In this document: positions 25,277 to 34,976 of the stretch, piece by piece | Numbering within the stretch: position 1 is the first letter of the stretch | Layout of the letters: every line of letters starts with the position of its first letter | Assembly: GCA_964445575.1 (NCBI GenBank) | Contig: CAYULB010000007.1 | Span: 1 to 64,000 of the forward strand | Direction of reading: 5' to 3' | DNA from: WJMT01 sp964445575 | GTDB taxonomy: Bacteria > Acidobacteriota > Aminicenantia > Aminicenantales > Aminicenantaceae | DNA: 64,000 nucleotides | The notes under the pieces: model-generated | Database searches by the model: none | What the model saw: the letters and a program-made list of their open reading frames with translations, nothing else | Told to the model about the DNA's origin: nothing | Position numbers and translations under genes: made by a program

Positions 25277-26566
25277 TCACTCATCTGATTTAAAATAAAT
25301 ATATACAGGCTTTTCTGTTAACAGGACCTTCTGGCCCCAAAAATCAGCTTCTTTCCCATCTCTATCAAATGCTTTTAAGATCTGTTTCGAAAAGGTATGG
25401 GTCAAACTCCCTTTCGGGGTCCAACAAACCGCAAAGATATCTAAGTCTTTCCTAAACATAAATATCTCCGCAGCAGAGTTTGGTTCCTTTTTTATAAACA
25501 CACTTTTGCTTAATTTATCTACAACGGTTTTCAAAGCAAAAAAAGAAGGCCTTTTTCTCCACCGTCCCCCTAGGTTATCAATGAGTCCATAACCTGGAGC
25601 CGCAAGCTGCCACCAGTATATCCTCTTTATCAGTCCTGGAGTCAAAGCCAACATAGAGTAGCGGACAAGAAAGTTTGCCTGCTGCTCCTCAGTTACATTG
25701 GGATTTCCTGAAGCAGGAGAATATTTTCCCGTCCCTTTTATAGGCCAGTTGTATTCAGTGATCCACAGTTCCTTTCCCTTAAAGCTGCATTTATCTACCA
25801 CTGCCTTCAGTAAAGCTATTTTTTTTGTAAGGTCCCATCCGAATTGACTGTTTTCAGGAGCTCCTACCCTGTCAACGTATAAAAGAGAAGTAATCCTATC
25901 AAAAAAGAGATGTTTTAAAACAGGGGGGTAAAGGTGAAACTCAAAATCAATTACCGCAGGGCCCAGCAATTTTATACCGAATTTTTTTGCCATCCTGAAA
26001 CCAGGCTCTGCAAGCTCTAAATACTCCTTATAATTCCATAATCCCCATTTTGTCCGGTTCCAAGCGTGGCCTATTTCAAAAAATCTGCACCTCCCTGAAA
26101 AACGTGAAAAAACATGTTCCAGAAAATCAACCCATTTCTTCTGATCAATCACATCCTCGCGCTGCTGAATCAATGCAATCACCACATCCATTCCTTTTTC
26201 TTTCAGCAAGTCCACAAAGACCTCATATTCTGAGAGACTCTTTCTCTCCCAAGAAGGGATCCGGACCAGAGTGTTTTTGACTCCAATCTGTCTTAATGAA
26301 TCCAGGATTTCACTCTGGTTGTTTTTTAATAGAGAAACGGAAACTCCAAAAGGGTCTTTAATGTGGATAGGATTTTTATAGAGTGATTTCATGTGCTTTC
26401 TGTAGCAGGTCAGGATGGGAATCAACTTCTGCAGGTTTGACACTATCATTTTTAAGTAACTCCCCGTGTATCGGAAGTGGTGTTTGAAACGCTCTGAGCG
26501 CGAAGCAACATTATGAGGTTGATCCGCATAGGGATTCCATCTAAAATTATTAGGAGCTACTTTCAT
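25277..26566 (-). CDS. GH-A-like TIM-barrel protein, probable LPS-related
   Basis: A 429-residue cytosolic protein resembling clan GH-A glycoside hydrolases (GH39/GH5-like). The nucleophile-type Glu is present (E271 in LWITEYNWP). At the acid/base position the usual G-N-E is replaced by GHAWN (residues 166-170), so Ala168 stands where the catalytic Glu is expected. No signal peptide is seen. It sits 3 bp downstream of the Kdo-kinase-like gene. It may be an inactive or altered sugar-binding enzyme in lipopolysaccharide core handling; that role is inferred. Confidence 0.65.
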   Translation of the reverse strand: MKVAPNNFRWNPYADQPHNVASRSERFKHHFRYTGSYLKMIVSNLQKLIPILTCYRKHMKSLYKNPIHIKDPFGVSVSLLKNNQSEILDSLRQIGVKNTLVRIPSWERKSLSEYEVFVDLLKEKGMDVVIALIQQREDVIDQKKWVDFLEHVFSRFSGRCRFFEIGHAWNRTKWGLWNYKEYLELAEPGFRMAKKFGIKLLGPAVIDFEFHLYPPVLKHLFFDRITSLLYVDRVGAPENSQFGWDLTKKIALLKAVVDKCSFKGKELWITEYNWPIKGTGKYSPASGNPNVTEEQQANFLVRYSMLALTPGLIKRIYWWQLAAPGYGLIDNLGGRWRKRPSFFALKTVVDKLSKSVFIKKEPNSAAEIFMFRKDLDIFAVCWTPKGSLTHTFSKQILKAFDRDGKEADFWGQKVLLTEKPVYIYFKSDE

Positions 26567-26569
26567 TTT

Positions 26570-27460
26570 CTATTGAATCCTTAAAGCCTCGGCTATCTTT
26601 TTAATGCCGAGTTTTTTCTTAATGTGAAGATATCCGGAAAAAATTTTCTTATTCAATCTATACCATTTCCAGTAAAAACCCTTGAGGGATACAGGAGTTA
26701 AATAGAGTTTAAGAAAATATCTCTGATAATGAAAAGGTATACCAAGACGGATGAGGCTTTTCAAGCTTCGTAAGAGCGAAAAAAACCTTATCTCTTTTAC
26801 CCGGTTGGTATCAATAAGAAACAGTCTATATCCTCCTTTACGGCGGCAAACCAGGACATTCCCATCTGACAAGTCCCGGTGAAGGATCTTTCTCTTCCTT
26901 ACACGAGAAAGCAGCCCAGCTAATTCTTTAAGCAGATTCTCGGTTTCTTCCTCCGGCAGACTCTGGAACAAATTTCTTATTTCCTGAGCTCCCTTTACTC
27001 TTTCTGAAAAAAAATAACATTCTGTAACCATTCTCCTCTTTCTCTTCTCTAAAAAAGCGATCGGGAATGGAGTGGGAATATCATTTCTGCTCAGAAGACT
27101 GCTTCCATACCAAGCCTTTTTGGCTTTAGATGGGACGATCGCGCTTTTTATTCTGTTGATGCCTCTAGTGCGAAAAGATTTAATGACCACTTGATGCATT
27201 TTCCCCTTTAATTTTACATCCAAAGCTCCCACCCGATTTCTAGAGTCCAGCAGAATCCTTATGGAAGGCCTCTGCCATAAACTTTCAGGACAGGCTAGCA
27301 TCTTGAGGAAACCTTCCTGATGAAATCCAGGGCTTACCTTTCCCTGGTAACCTTGTTTAGAAATGGAAATCCCAAATTCTTTTTTTTTCAATGTACAGCC
27401 TATGTCTCTCTTAGCTGACCTAACAGCATAAAAATGATGACAGTCAATTTCTTTTTTCAC
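26570..27460 (-). CDS. Kdo/LPS-kinase-like protein (WaaP/InaA fold)
   Basis: A 296-residue protein with a eukaryote-like kinase fold used by LPS core kinases. It shows an ATP-lysine candidate K94 (VVIKSF), the catalytic loop H194-R195-D196 in LHRDLSDGNVL, and a DFG-equivalent D217 (LIDTNR). It probably phosphorylates Kdo or heptose in the LPS inner core at the cytoplasmic face. It begins at GTG with a weak ribosome site. It heads an apparent operon with the GH-like and methyltransferase genes. Confidence 0.8.
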   Translation of the reverse strand: MKKEIDCHHFYAVRSAKRDIGCTLKKKEFGISISKQGYQGKVSPGFHQEGFLKMLACPESLWQRPSIRILLDSRNRVGALDVKLKGKMHQVVIKSFRTRGINRIKSAIVPSKAKKAWYGSSLLSRNDIPTPFPIAFLEKRKRRMVTECYFFSERVKGAQEIRNLFQSLPEEETENLLKELAGLLSRVRKRKILHRDLSDGNVLVCRRKGGYRLFLIDTNRVKEIRFFSLLRSLKSLIRLGIPFHYQRYFLKLYLTPVSLKGFYWKWYRLNKKIFSGYLHIKKKLGIKKIAEALRIQ

Positions 27461-27725
27461 TATTATAAACTCTCTTCAGATGTTTTGAAACATTCAAGGT
27501 GAATTCCTTATTTATTTCTAAAAAGATAGCCTCTCTCCATTGAAACCCAAGGGGGATAATCCCGGATTCATCATTATGGTAAAGCCCCTTGGCTGATGCT
27601 TCTGAACGAGTACAGTTCATTGATTTATTCCTACAAATATGGTATAAATGTATTGAAATAATAACTTTTATATTCATAAACAATATTTATGTTTTCCCCA
27701 GTTGTTCGAAGCAAAGGAAGGGGAA

Positions 27726-29291
27726 ATGAGAAAAATTGCACTCATAATATTCTTCATTTTTCTAGGCAGCTTGTCTGCCCTGTCTATTCAGGAAGAAAAG
27801 CCGTTTTCTTTCAGGAACATTAAAAACGATCAAGACTCTTCTGGCTTGGAGTTGTTTTCTCTGGCTCCTGTTTATAACAACACAAAAATCTCCCCAGCGT
27901 TTCCTCCTGCTGTATCAACTTCCCCAACACTATCCTGTGAAAAAACAGAACCCTCGCCTTTAAAAACTATCAGCAAAGAATTCAGTCTTCACCAAAACAA
28001 TTCTGCTCCATTCAACTTTACCCTTCCCCGTTATGAACTGTCGTATCTTGATGGAACAGCGTCTTATTCCACTGCTTTCATGGAAATAAGTGGTATTAAC
28101 CTTGCAGTTTGGTCTTTTGATAAATTCATCCTCAAAAAAACGTGGGCTCAGATATCAGTTGGCTCTATCTACAACAATCTTAACAACGGATTTGAATGGG
28201 ACAATGGAACCTTTATAAGCAACCAATTTGCCCACCCCTATCATGGAGCTATGTATTTCTCTGCAGCCCGGCTGAACGGTCTGGATTTCATGGAATCCGT
28301 TTTATTTACTACTTCTGGAAGCTTGATGTGGGAGCTGTTCTTTGAGTCAAACTATCCTTCAATCAATGACACAGTCATGACAACTCTGGGAGGAGTGGTC
28401 CTGGGAGGTCCTCTTTTTCAAATCGCTGGAATGCTGATGAGCCAACAGCAGGCTGGCATCAAAGGTATCTTTCAGAAATCTTTGATGACTCTCATCAATC
28501 CCTATTTTGGCTACAGCTCATTATCAGGTAAAAACTCTGGGTTAAATTTTTTTACTGAAGACCATCACTATAGTTTTCATTTGCCCTTAGGTACTTACTG
28601 GTCTTCAACCAACATCCAAAAATATCTGGTAGGAATCTGTATTGAAAATAAAGATTTTAGGGAAAAAGACCTCATCAAAATCAAACCCTATGACTGGTTT
28701 CTCCTTGACTTTCAGCTGGGGATCAGCAGGGAAGGTCCCTGGGACAAAGAAATCTCAACTACAGTCTTACTCAGTGGAGCAAAAACAGAATTCGGACTCA
28801 GCGGTCTGTTTGGAGTCTATGATTACATAGACACTCAGATCATTGACAGGGTCTCAGCAGCCGGAGTGGGAATCGGAGCGGTCTCAACTTTTCATTCTGA
28901 ACCGGACTTCTTTACTGACACTTCCGGGGTGGTATCCTTTATTTTTGGGGGTTCCAGTCCCTCACTGGATACTGAAAGATGCCATTTCGGCCAAGTAGAC
29001 CAAAAACCTTATTATTTTGGACCGGGTATGATGTCCAGGTTTAGAATAGAAACAGGGAAAAAAGGATTTGGCAGCATTCTTGCTAAATTTTCGCACTACT
29101 GGATCAACTCGCTCTTTTCTGAAGCTAAAGAGTCTTTATCTATTTCTTCATTTAACCTGAAGTTCGCCGTAACCAAAAATTCATATGTCAATCTGGGATA
29201 TGACTGCTACATCAGACAGGGTACAATCATGAAAAAAAACGAAGCTTCCTTCCATGGAGCCATGAAGGTTTTCTTTGTCCATAAATTTTAA
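27726..29291 (+). CDS. DUF3943 outer-membrane-type protein
   Basis: About 521 residues. The start at 27726 follows AAGGAAGGGGAA and gives a signal peptide directly (MRKIALIIFFIFLGSLSA); the TTG upstream at 27702 would bury it. A DUF3943-like segment is recognisable around residues 160-260 (HPYHGAMYFSAARLNG, SLMWELFFESNYPSINDT, GGVVLGGPLF). The rest is rich in aromatic beta strands, and the end, VFFVHKF, fits an outer-membrane barrel. Function unknown. Confidence 0.75.
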   Translation: MRKIALIIFFIFLGSLSALSIQEEKPFSFRNIKNDQDSSGLELFSLAPVYNNTKISPAFPPAVSTSPTLSCEKTEPSPLKTISKEFSLHQNNSAPFNFTLPRYELSYLDGTASYSTAFMEISGINLAVWSFDKFILKKTWAQISVGSIYNNLNNGFEWDNGTFISNQFAHPYHGAMYFSAARLNGLDFMESVLFTTSGSLMWELFFESNYPSINDTVMTTLGGVVLGGPLFQIAGMLMSQQQAGIKGIFQKSLMTLINPYFGYSSLSGKNSGLNFFTEDHHYSFHLPLGTYWSSTNIQKYLVGICIENKDFREKDLIKIKPYDWFLLDFQLGISREGPWDKEISTTVLLSGAKTEFGLSGLFGVYDYIDTQIIDRVSAAGVGIGAVSTFHSEPDFFTDTSGVVSFIFGGSSPSLDTERCHFGQVDQKPYYFGPGMMSRFRIETGKKGFGSILAKFSHYWINSLFSEAKESLSISSFNLKFAVTKNSYVNLGYDCYIRQGTIMKKNEASFHGAMKVFFVHKF

Positions 29292-29346
29292 CTTTCAGCA
29301 GGAATTTTTTCTTTTAAGCACTCCTAAATCAAAAAGAATTTAATGA

Positions 29347-29375
29347 TTGCCAAAATCCCCTTTGTTGTATATAGT
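29347..29375 (+). promoter_or_regulatory. Probable sigma-70 promoter
   Basis: TTGCCA (29347-29352), a 17-base spacer and TATAGT (29370-29375), 47 bases before the start of the BNR-repeat gene. Confidence 0.6.
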
Positions 29376-29421
29376 TCTATAAATTAAGGAGATTCAAATC
29401 GAATTCTAAAAGGAGGAACCC

Positions 29422-32400
29422 ATGAAAAAAAGAACATTTACATCGACCTGGTTGATTTTAACTTTGCTCTTCTGTTTTCCTTTTTTGAGTTATTCAGAGA
29501 CAAATACATCTGAAGACAATGGCAACTTAGATTTACTGAATTCTCTTTCCCTTTCTGCTTTTAAATTAAGGTCTATCGGGCCTGCACTGACCTCCGGAAG
29601 GATATCTGATTTTGCCATGAATCCAGAAAATCCGAGCGAATTTTATGTAGCCTCTTCATCAGGGGGGGTATGGAAAACCATCAACGCAGGAACTACCTTC
29701 ACTCCCATCTTCGACCATCAAGGGTCCTATTCCATAGGATGCATCACTATGGACCCCAATAATTTTAATATCATTTGGGTGGGTACAGGGGAAAACAACA
29801 ATCAAAGAAGCGTTGGCTATGGAGACGGCATATACAAATCTTTAGACGGAGGAGCTTCCTGGAAGCATATGGGACTTAAAAATTCAGAACACATTGGAAT
29901 GATCACGGTAGACCCCCGGGATTCCAACGTGGTCTATGTGGCTGCTTATGGTCCCCTATGGAGTGCCGGTGGAGACAGAGGCCTTTACAAAAGTACAGAT
30001 GGGGGAGAAACCTGGACTCCTATTCTCACCATAAGCGAACACACCGGTATAAATGAAGCCCATCTTGATCCCAGGAATCCAGACATAATCTATGCAGCCG
30101 CACATCAGCGCCGAAGGCATGTTTTTACACTTATTGACGGAGGACCGGAATCAGGACTTTATAAATCCGTTGATGCTGGAAAAACCTGGGAAAAAATCAA
30201 CAAAGGACTTCCCTCCGGAGACAAAGGAAGGATAGGACTTGCTGTTTCACCGGCTGACCCCGATTATATTTATGCTATTGTTGAGGCAAAAACTGGACAG
30301 GGAGGCTTCTTTCGAAGTTTAAACGGAGGTGCCTCCTGGGAGAAAAGGAGCAGCTATTCCTCTTCTGGAAATTACTACCAGGAAATCATTTGTGACCCCA
30401 AGGATAAAAACCGCGTCTACTCCATGGATACCTTTCTTCAGGTAACTGACGACGGTGGAAAAACATGGACAGCTCTAGGAGACCGCAGCAAACACTGGGA
30501 CAGCCACGCCCTGTGGATCAATCCCAGAAATCCTCGTTACTACCTTAACGGTAATGATGGAGGTGTGTATGAATCTTTTGACAGGGGAGATACGTGGAAA
30601 TATATGCCCAATCTTCCTGTCACCCAATTTTATAAAATCGCTGTTGATTATGACGAACCTTTTTACAACGTCTATGGAGGCACCCAGGACAACTACAGTC
30701 TGGGCGGTCCTTCCCGGACCACCAGCGCTCATGGGATTGTCAATGCAGACTGGTATACTACCCAAGGAGGGGATGGGTTTGAGTCCCAGGTAGACCCTGA
30801 AAATCCGAACATAGTCTATGCCCAGTCCCAGTATGGGAATCTAATCCGCTTTGATAAGAAAAGCGGAGAAAAAATGGGAATTCAGCCCAAACCCAGAAAA
30901 GGAGAAAACGAATACCGATGGAATTGGGACGCTCCTCTTCTTATAAGCCCTCACTCACAGACCCGTTTGTACTTTGCAGCAAACAAATTATTCCGGAGTG
31001 ATGACAGAGGAAACACCTGGAAAGTGATCAGCCCTGACTTAACCAGACAGATCGACCGAAACAAACTTGAAGTGATGGGAAGAATCTGGCCCATGGATGC
31101 AGTAGCTAAGAATGCCTCGACTTCCCCCTATGGGACTATTGTGGCTCTAGATGAATCTCCAGTGCAGGAGGACATGGTGTATGTGGGCACGGACGACGGA
31201 CGGATTCAAGTGACTGAGGACGGAGGCAAAAATTGGAGAAAGATAGATAAGTTTCCCGGAGTCCCTGAGAGAACCTATGTGAACGACATCATCGCCTCCC
31301 ATCATGATCGAAACACCGTCTACGCAGCCTTTAATAACCATAAAAACGGAGACTTTAAACCGTATGTTCTCAAGAGCAGTGATGCGGGAAAAACCTGGAC
31401 TTCTCTTGCTTCAGATCTTCCGGAACGGGGTTCTGTTTATGCTTTAGCCGAAGACCACATCAACAAAAACCTTCTCTTTGCTGGTACTGAATTTGGAGTT
31501 TTTGCCTCTTTGGATGGAGGAATGAGCTGGAAGCAGCTCAAAAACGGTCTGCCAACCATTGCAGTCCGGGATATCGCGATACAAAAAAGAGAAAATGACT
31601 TGGGCTTGGCCACCTTTGGCCGCGGGATCTACATCCTGGATGATTATTCTCCTATGCGGTCTCTGACCGAAGACCTACTCAAAAAAGAAGGGCATATATT
31701 TCCCATAAAAGACGCTCTCATGTTTGTTGAAAAAACTCCCCTAGGCACACTTGGTTCCAGGAGCAAAGGTTTTCAGGGCGAAAACTACTTCACAGCTCCA
31801 AATCCTCCTGTAGCCGCCACCTTTACTTATTACCTTAAAGAGAACATCCAAACATTGAGGGAAAAGAGAAAACAAGAAGAAAGAGAAAAATTCCAAAAGA
31901 ACCAGCCGGTGTATTATCCTTCTTATGAACAGATGAAAGCAGAAGAAGAGGAGCTGGCACCCTACCTTATTTTTACCATCATGGATGAAGAGGACCAGGT
32001 AGTAAGATACCTAAGGGCGCCTGCAGGAAAAGGACTGCACCGCATAAACTGGGACCTCCGTTATCCAGACCTCAGCCCAACCAATACGGGAGAAGCCGAC
32101 CCAACCTCCTCAGGCTCTTCGTCCACCTTTGTTCTGCCTGGTACGTACAAAGTATTTATGTCCCAGTGTGTCCAGGGAGAAATCATCCAACTAACGGATT
32201 CTGTGGTCTTTGAAGCGAAAACTCTCGGAAACGCCTCCCTTCCCGCGGAAGGCAAAGCAGCTTTAGTGGAATTTCAAAGAAAAGTCCGCCGGCTCAGCCA
32301 TTCTGTAAACGCAGCTTCTCGAGTACTGAGAGACCTGAACACCCGCATTACTCTTTATAAAGCCGCTTTAAAGAGTGTCACAGTCCCCCATAAAGAATTG

Positions 32401-32721
32401 TTTTCTCAAATCATAGACCTAGAGAAAAAACTGGCAGAAATCCAGCGCCGGATGTATGGAGATTCTCTAAAAAGAAGACTTGACCTTGATGCAGAACCGG
32501 GACTGGCAAGGCGGATCAGTTCCATCATCTACGAACAGTGGAAATCAACATCCGCTCCCACTCAAACTCAAAAAGACAATTATCAAATCGTGGAGGAAGA
32601 ATTTACGCCCATTTACCAGGAAATAAAGAAAATCATGGAAGAAGAAGTAAAAAACATCGAGCAGAAACTCAATGAAATAGGAGCTCCTTACACACCCGGA
32701 CGACTCCCTGACTGGAAATGA
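29422..32721 (+). CDS. Secreted VPS10/BNR beta-propeller protein
   Basis: A 1099-residue exported protein, signal peptide about 1-25. Residues about 45-760 form one or two sortilin-like propellers with many Asp-box motifs (SxDGGxTW, for example KSLDGGASW, KSTDGGETW, RSLNGGASW). The C-terminal ~300 residues are non-propeller: a beta domain (HRINWDLRYPDLSP) and an alpha-helical tail with E/K-rich segments. Such large BNR proteins are abundant in Acidobacteria, Aminicenantes and Bacteroidota. They are annotated as glycosyl hydrolases, but catalytic residues are not established and the function is uncertain. It has its own promoter and an AAAGGAGG ribosome site. Confidence 0.85.
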   Translation: MKKRTFTSTWLILTLLFCFPFLSYSETNTSEDNGNLDLLNSLSLSAFKLRSIGPALTSGRISDFAMNPENPSEFYVASSSGGVWKTINAGTTFTPIFDHQGSYSIGCITMDPNNFNIIWVGTGENNNQRSVGYGDGIYKSLDGGASWKHMGLKNSEHIGMITVDPRDSNVVYVAAYGPLWSAGGDRGLYKSTDGGETWTPILTISEHTGINEAHLDPRNPDIIYAAAHQRRRHVFTLIDGGPESGLYKSVDAGKTWEKINKGLPSGDKGRIGLAVSPADPDYIYAIVEAKTGQGGFFRSLNGGASWEKRSSYSSSGNYYQEIICDPKDKNRVYSMDTFLQVTDDGGKTWTALGDRSKHWDSHALWINPRNPRYYLNGNDGGVYESFDRGDTWKYMPNLPVTQFYKIAVDYDEPFYNVYGGTQDNYSLGGPSRTTSAHGIVNADWYTTQGGDGFESQVDPENPNIVYAQSQYGNLIRFDKKSGEKMGIQPKPRKGENEYRWNWDAPLLISPHSQTRLYFAANKLFRSDDRGNTWKVISPDLTRQIDRNKLEVMGRIWPMDAVAKNASTSPYGTIVALDESPVQEDMVYVGTDDGRIQVTEDGGKNWRKIDKFPGVPERTYVNDIIASHHDRNTVYAAFNNHKNGDFKPYVLKSSDAGKTWTSLASDLPERGSVYALAEDHINKNLLFAGTEFGVFASLDGGMSWKQLKNGLPTIAVRDIAIQKRENDLGLATFGRGIYILDDYSPMRSLTEDLLKKEGHIFPIKDALMFVEKTPLGTLGSRSKGFQGENYFTAPNPPVAATFTYYLKENIQTLREKRKQEEREKFQKNQPVYYPSYEQMKAEEEELAPYLIFTIMDEEDQVVRYLRAPAGKGLHRINWDLRYPDLSPTNTGEADPTSSGSSSTFVLPGTYKVFMSQCVQGEIIQLTDSVVFEAKTLGNASLPAEGKAALVEFQRKVRRLSHSVNAASRVLRDLNTRITLYKAALKSVTVPHKELFSQIIDLEKKLAEIQRRMYGDSLKRRLDLDAEPGLARRISSIIYEQWKSTSAPTQTQKDNYQIVEEEFTPIYQEIKKIMEEEVKNIEQKLNEIGAPYTPGRLPDWK

Positions 32722-32759
32722 AAAAATAAAGGCACTTAAAAAGAAGACATGCCCGGCGC

Positions 32760-32788
32760 TTGATAAATAGAAGAGGGTGTTATATCAT
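32760..32788 (+). promoter_or_regulatory. Probable sigma-70 promoter
   Basis: TTGATA (32760-32765), a 17-base spacer and TATCAT (32783-32788), just upstream of the Trm112-like gene. Confidence 0.55.
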
Positions 32789-32808
32789 AATTTTTTGGAG
32801 AAAAAAAT

Positions 32809-32997
32809 ATGAGTATAGATCCCCACTTGCTTGAAATCCTGGCTTGCCCAATCTGCAAAACAGAGGTGAAGCTGACTTCAGATGAACAAGGACTCAAATG
32901 CGTCAAATGCCATAGGATCTACCCCATAAAAGATGAAATCCCAGTTATGCTCATTGATGAGGCCACCATTGAGCCGGAAAGACCGACCAAGGATTGA
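32809..32997 (+). CDS. Trm112-family zinc-ribbon protein
   Basis: A 62-residue protein with the family pattern LLEILACPICK...LKCVKCHRIYPIKDEIPVML; the CxxC pairs form a zinc ribbon. Bacterial YcaR/Trm112-like proteins often lie by LPS genes such as lpxK and kdsB. The 3' end overlaps the GT9 gene. Confidence 0.88.
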   Translation: MSIDPHLLEILACPICKTEVKLTSDEQGLKCVKCHRIYPIKDEIPVMLIDEATIEPERPTKD

Positions 32998-34033
32998 CCC
33001 AGGAAAAATCAGAAACGTCCTTTTAGTGAGGCTGAGGAGGATGGGAGACGTCATCATGACTACTCCTGCGGTCTCAGTCCTAAAAAAAAATTTCCCGGCT
33101 GCATCTTTATCCTATGTGATAGAAAAACCCTATTCAGACCTTATTGAAGGAAATCCTCATATAAACCAAACCATTGTCCTTCCCTCTCATTCCAATTCTA
33201 AATATTTTTTTTCTTTGCTCAAAAAAATAAGAGAGGAAAAATATGACACTGTGATCGACTTCCACGGAGGCCCCAGAGCTTCTCTCATCACTCTTTTTTC
33301 AGGAGCAGAATTAAAAATCGGATACAGAATAAAATACAAACACTTCATTTATCACATAAAACAGCCCCGAAGCTCTGAGACAGGCTATATTCATTCTGTT
33401 GAAAACCACGTTAATTTAGTGAAATCACTGGGGATAAAATCAGGAGCCATCCCTCCTCTTTATATCCCGCTTTCTACTCAGGATGAAAAGGAGAAAATCT
33501 CTCAAATACTTTCCCAATACAAACTTTCCGCTTCGAAAACAATCTCTATCCATATTGGAGCCGGGAATAGATTTAGAGACTGGGGAGTGAAAAATCATAT
33601 TAAATTATGCCGCCTTCTTACTAAAATTCCTGAGGTAAAAATTGTTCTCCTGGGAGCAGAACAAGACAGAGCATCTGCTGAGTCAATCTCAGCCCAAACC
33701 GGGCCCAGATCTATCTCTTTAGCAGGGGACTTAAAGCTGAGAGAGGTCAGAGATATCATTTCTCATTCATTGCTTTTCATAGGTCCGGACAGCGGCCCCA
33801 TGCACATCGCCGCTTCCACCAGAACTCCTATTGTGGCACTTTTCGGCCCAACTCTGCCTGATAATTTCGGCCCATGGCGGGCTACTTATAAAATTATCCA
33901 GAAACAATTTGACTGCCGACCCTGCAGACAAAAAGAGTGTATTCATAAAGACTTTCCATGCCTCCAGCAAATCACCCCAGAGCAAGTGTATAAAGAAAGT
34001 ATGGGATTTTTAACCAGGCAGTCTATCACATAG
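32933..34033 (+). CDS. Glycosyltransferase family 9 (ADP-heptose:LPS heptosyltransferase-like)
   Basis: Up to 366 residues. The N-terminal Rossmann start NVLLVRLRRMGDVIMTTPAV, the central SIHIGAGNRFRDWG, and the C-terminal FIGPDSGPMHIAAS with PIVALFGPT are hallmarks of GT9 heptosyltransferases that build the LPS inner core. The start is uncertain: ATG at 32933 and ATG at 32957 both lie inside the Trm112-like gene in another frame, and no good ATG follows, so 32957 is a reasonable choice. A cysteine-rich stretch (CRPCRQKECIH) lies near the C terminus, as in several GT9 members. Confidence 0.88.
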   Translation: MKSQLCSLMRPPLSRKDRPRIDPGKIRNVLLVRLRRMGDVIMTTPAVSVLKKNFPAASLSYVIEKPYSDLIEGNPHINQTIVLPSHSNSKYFFSLLKKIREEKYDTVIDFHGGPRASLITLFSGAELKIGYRIKYKHFIYHIKQPRSSETGYIHSVENHVNLVKSLGIKSGAIPPLYIPLSTQDEKEKISQILSQYKLSASKTISIHIGAGNRFRDWGVKNHIKLCRLLTKIPEVKIVLLGAEQDRASAESISAQTGPRSISLAGDLKLREVRDIISHSLLFIGPDSGPMHIAASTRTPIVALFGPTLPDNFGPWRATYKIIQKQFDCRPCRQKECIHKDFPCLQQITPEQVYKESMGFLTRQSIT

Positions 34034-34167
34034 ATAACTTTTTCTAAAAAAATCCTCCTGCCTCCTTTATTAACCCAGAAGGGGTTACCTTGTTTTCATA
34101 TTTATATTTGTTTATGCCATCATTGATTTGAAGTGGGAACCGTGATAGATATAGAAGGAGGCTTTAG

Positions 34168-34908
34168 ATGGAAAAGATTCATACCACAGAAAACATGGTT
34201 CATACCTATGAAGCAGATTTTAAGGGAAAAGCCCATTTTCATTCCCTGCTCAATTACCTACAGGAAGCTGCTGCCCAACAGGCTGATGCCCTAGGATTCG
34301 GGTTTAAAGACCTCATACAGAGTAAACTCTGCTGGCTTCTATCCCGGTATCACATCAAAGTCCTTGGTTATCCACGCCTGGGAGACAGACTCCTGGTTTC
34401 AACGTGGCCATCAGGAATGCAGGGAACTTTTGCTTTAAGAGATTTCATAATCAGCGACCAAAAAGGGCATCCACTCCTGCTGGCCACTTCTTCCTGGGTT
34501 CTCTGGGACCTACAAAAAAAGAAGCCTTCTTCCTTAGAAAGCTTGCTTTCAGAAAACCAAATCCTTGAAAGAAGAGCTTTGGAAGACTTTTTTCAGCCTC
34601 TTCCCCCACTCACCAAGCCACATCATGAAGCCAGCTTCAGAGTAATGGTAAAAGACTTGGATGTAAACAAACATGTAAACAATGTTGTTTACATCCAGTG
34701 GGCACTTGAATCTGTACCCAAAGATGTTCTGCTAAAAAAACACCCTCTTGAAATTGAAGCCGCTTATAAAGCTGAGGCCTTCTTTGGAGAAAAAGTTATA
34801 TCAAGAGTGCAGCCGATAGACAGAGAAGGCAGCCATAGCTATCGGCACCAGATAATAAATAAAAAGAAAGGAAAAGAGCTTGCTCGCCTCATAAGTGTTT
34901 GGGAATAA
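34168..34908 (+). CDS. Acyl-ACP thioesterase
   Basis: A 246-residue double hot-dog protein of the FatA/FatB-like bacterial family that releases free fatty acids from acyl-ACP. The N-terminal hot dog reads SLLNYLQEAAAQQADALGFG and the C-terminal one carries the catalytic-type segment DLDVNKHVNNVVYIQW (Asn and His). A GAAGGAGG ribosome site precedes the ATG. A hairpin, TAACCC/GGGTTA at 34071-34087, lies upstream. The role in lipid metabolism is inferred. Confidence 0.88.
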   Translation: MEKIHTTENMVHTYEADFKGKAHFHSLLNYLQEAAAQQADALGFGFKDLIQSKLCWLLSRYHIKVLGYPRLGDRLLVSTWPSGMQGTFALRDFIISDQKGHPLLLATSSWVLWDLQKKKPSSLESLLSENQILERRALEDFFQPLPPLTKPHHEASFRVMVKDLDVNKHVNNVVYIQWALESVPKDVLLKKHPLEIEAAYKAEAFFGEKVISRVQPIDREGSHSYRHQIINKKKGKELARLISVWE

Positions 34909-34976
34909 AGAATCAAAACCCATACAAAGCCGCATGACTTTACTTCTGCTTTCTTAAAATCAAAGGTAAAAAACTT

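Noticed and set aside
27444..27683. Small minus-strand ORF of 79 residues upstream of the Kdo-kinase-like gene
   Set aside because: It overlaps the kinase start in another frame, has no ribosome site or recognised motif, and the first 20 residues look random. It may be an upstream leader, but support is too weak.
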